A DNA stretch of 6,932 nt from Sulfurovum sp. (GTDB lineage: Bacteria > Campylobacterota > Campylobacteria > Campylobacterales > Sulfurovaceae), in the NCBI GenBank assembly GCA_020721385.1, contig DYMW01000081.1:1-6932 (forward strand), written 5' to 3'. The translations under genes were made by a program, and so were the position numbers. A model generated the notes under the pieces. That model was not told where the DNA came from, made no database searches, and was given only the letters and a program-made list of their open reading frames with translations. Shown piece by piece: positions 6,046 to 6,932 of the stretch (positions within the stretch are counted from its first letter, which is position 1; each line of letters starts with the position of its first letter).

Positions 6046-6932
6046 ATGGAACATTTTAGAGGTTCATTTATTATTACGGGTATCGGTTTAGGTCTTGGTT
6101 TTTATATAGGAGGGATTCATGCCCTTTATATTGTGGCACTTTTAGCAATATTGGAGATTTCACTCTCGTTTGATAATGCGGTGGTCAACGCCAAAGTATT
6201 AGAGACGATGGAGCCAAAATGGCAAGAGCGATTTATTACCTTTGGTATTCCCATTGCTGTTTTTGGAATGAGATTTTTATTTCCTATTCTTATGGTAGCA
6301 GTTGCGAGTGGTTTAGGTGTAGGTGAGACTTTTATGTTGGCACTCAATGACCCAAAAACCTATCATACCACACTGGTTTCAGTAGAGAAACTTATTTATG
6401 CTTTTGGTGGTTCATTTTTACTTATGGTCTTTTTGGACTTTTTATTTGATAAAGACCGAGAAGAGAAATGGATAGAGGGCATCGAAAACAGTACCATTGT
6501 TGATGAAATGGGAAAAATTTCCAGTATTCAAATGATACTCTCAATGGTGGTTGGTATCTCTTTGATTTTTATAACCAAAGAGTATGAAATTGCCATAGCC
6601 TACTTTTCAGGAGTATTGTTGTATTCATTAATTGCTTCACTCGATGAGGTGTTTAACATGAATGGTGTTCGTAATGGTTTGATGGGGCTTTTATACCTAG
6701 AAGTGTTGGATGCATCATTTAGTTTTGATGGAGTTATTGGTGCTTTTGCATTAAGCAGTGATATTTTTATTATCATGATAGGGTTGGGTATTGGTGCAAT
6801 CTTTGTAAGAAGCTTAACGCTCTATATGTTAAAACATAAAACCCTAACCCAATATCGATACTTAGAACATGGTGCACACTATGCCATTTTTGCTTTGGCA
6901 TCAATCATGCTCTTAAAAATCTTTTTCCACGT
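6046..6932 (+). CDS. DUF475 / TerC-superfamily integral membrane protein (partial at 3' end)
   Basis: The visible 295 residues form a polytopic inner-membrane protein that is still open at the right edge; DUF475 proteins are usually about 340-350 residues, so some 50 residues are missing. Hydrophobic segments lie at about 8-40, 64-92, 112-134, 160-177, 182-200, 210-235, 239-262 and 275-294, with a charged linker at 134-158. The TerC-type internal repeat is visible: EISLSFDNAVVNA at 37-49 and EVLDASFSFDGVIGAFA at 219-235, whose acidic residues within membrane segments are thought to bind metal ions in this superfamily. The start ATG follows AGGAG by ten bases, a slightly long spacer. It is transcribed away from the unknown gene/copper-receptor pair across a shared 230-bp region. 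TerC relatives are linked to manganese export or metal loading and to tellurite resistance; the substrate of this one cannot be told. Confidence 0.88.
   Translation, partial: MEHFRGSFIITGIGLGLGFYIGGIHALYIVALLAILEISLSFDNAVVNAKVLETMEPKWQERFITFGIPIAVFGMRFLFPILMVAVASGLGVGETFMLALNDPKTYHTTLVSVEKLIYAFGGSFLLMVFLDFLFDKDREEKWIEGIENSTIVDEMGKISSIQMILSMVVGISLIFITKEYEIAIAYFSGVLLYSLIASLDEVFNMNGVRNGLMGLLYLEVLDASFSFDGVIGAFALSSDIFIIMIGLGIGAIFVRSLTLYMLKHKTLTQYRYLEHGAHYAIFALASIMLLKIFFH

Noticed and set aside
6126..6347. Minus-strand open frame of 73 codons inside the DUF475 gene
   Set aside because: It is the complement of a clearly conserved membrane-protein frame and has no independent support.

Overview
The window looks like chromosomal DNA from a low-GC member of the Campylobacterota (Epsilonproteobacteria), most likely a free-living relative of Sulfurimonas, Sulfurovum or Arcobacter. 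The reasons are the AT-rich composition, the weak or missing -35 elements, the tight AGGAG ribosome sites, and the character of the SucCD, TonB-receptor and DUF475 proteins. The genus is an inference, not a proof.

Left third (1-2044, minus strand): a sucC-sucD operon encoding both subunits of succinyl-CoA synthetase. The stop of sucC and the start of sucD overlap by one base. sucC starts with TTG. The 3' end of sucD runs off the left edge, probably by only a few codons. The operon has its own TATAAT promoter near 2080. Next comes a 238-bp intergenic stretch holding that promoter, a small palindrome, and a perfect 14-bp inverted repeat that fits a terminator for the next gene.

Middle (2283-5815, minus strand): two genes that are probably cotranscribed, 56 bp apart. 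The first in transcription order encodes a 480-residue soluble protein of unknown function. The second encodes a 677-residue TonB-dependent outer-membrane receptor. This receptor carries the CxxxM and HxM copper-ligand motifs and the NRMDPPT plug signature of the OprC/NosA copper receptors. A 21-bp dyad sits between the two genes and overlaps a possible internal promoter.

Right end (6046-6932, plus strand): a divergently transcribed polytopic membrane protein of the DUF475/TerC superfamily, cut by the right edge. Its leader contains a stable hairpin followed by a T run, which looks like an intrinsic terminator placed upstream of the gene.

Taken together, a metal-handling cluster (copper uptake, an unknown partner and a TerC-like membrane protein) lies beside a TCA/reductive-TCA operon. 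The best candidates for something undescribed are the 480-residue gene paired with the copper receptor and the terminator-like leader of the DUF475 gene. No mobile elements, CRISPR arrays, tRNA or rRNA genes were seen.
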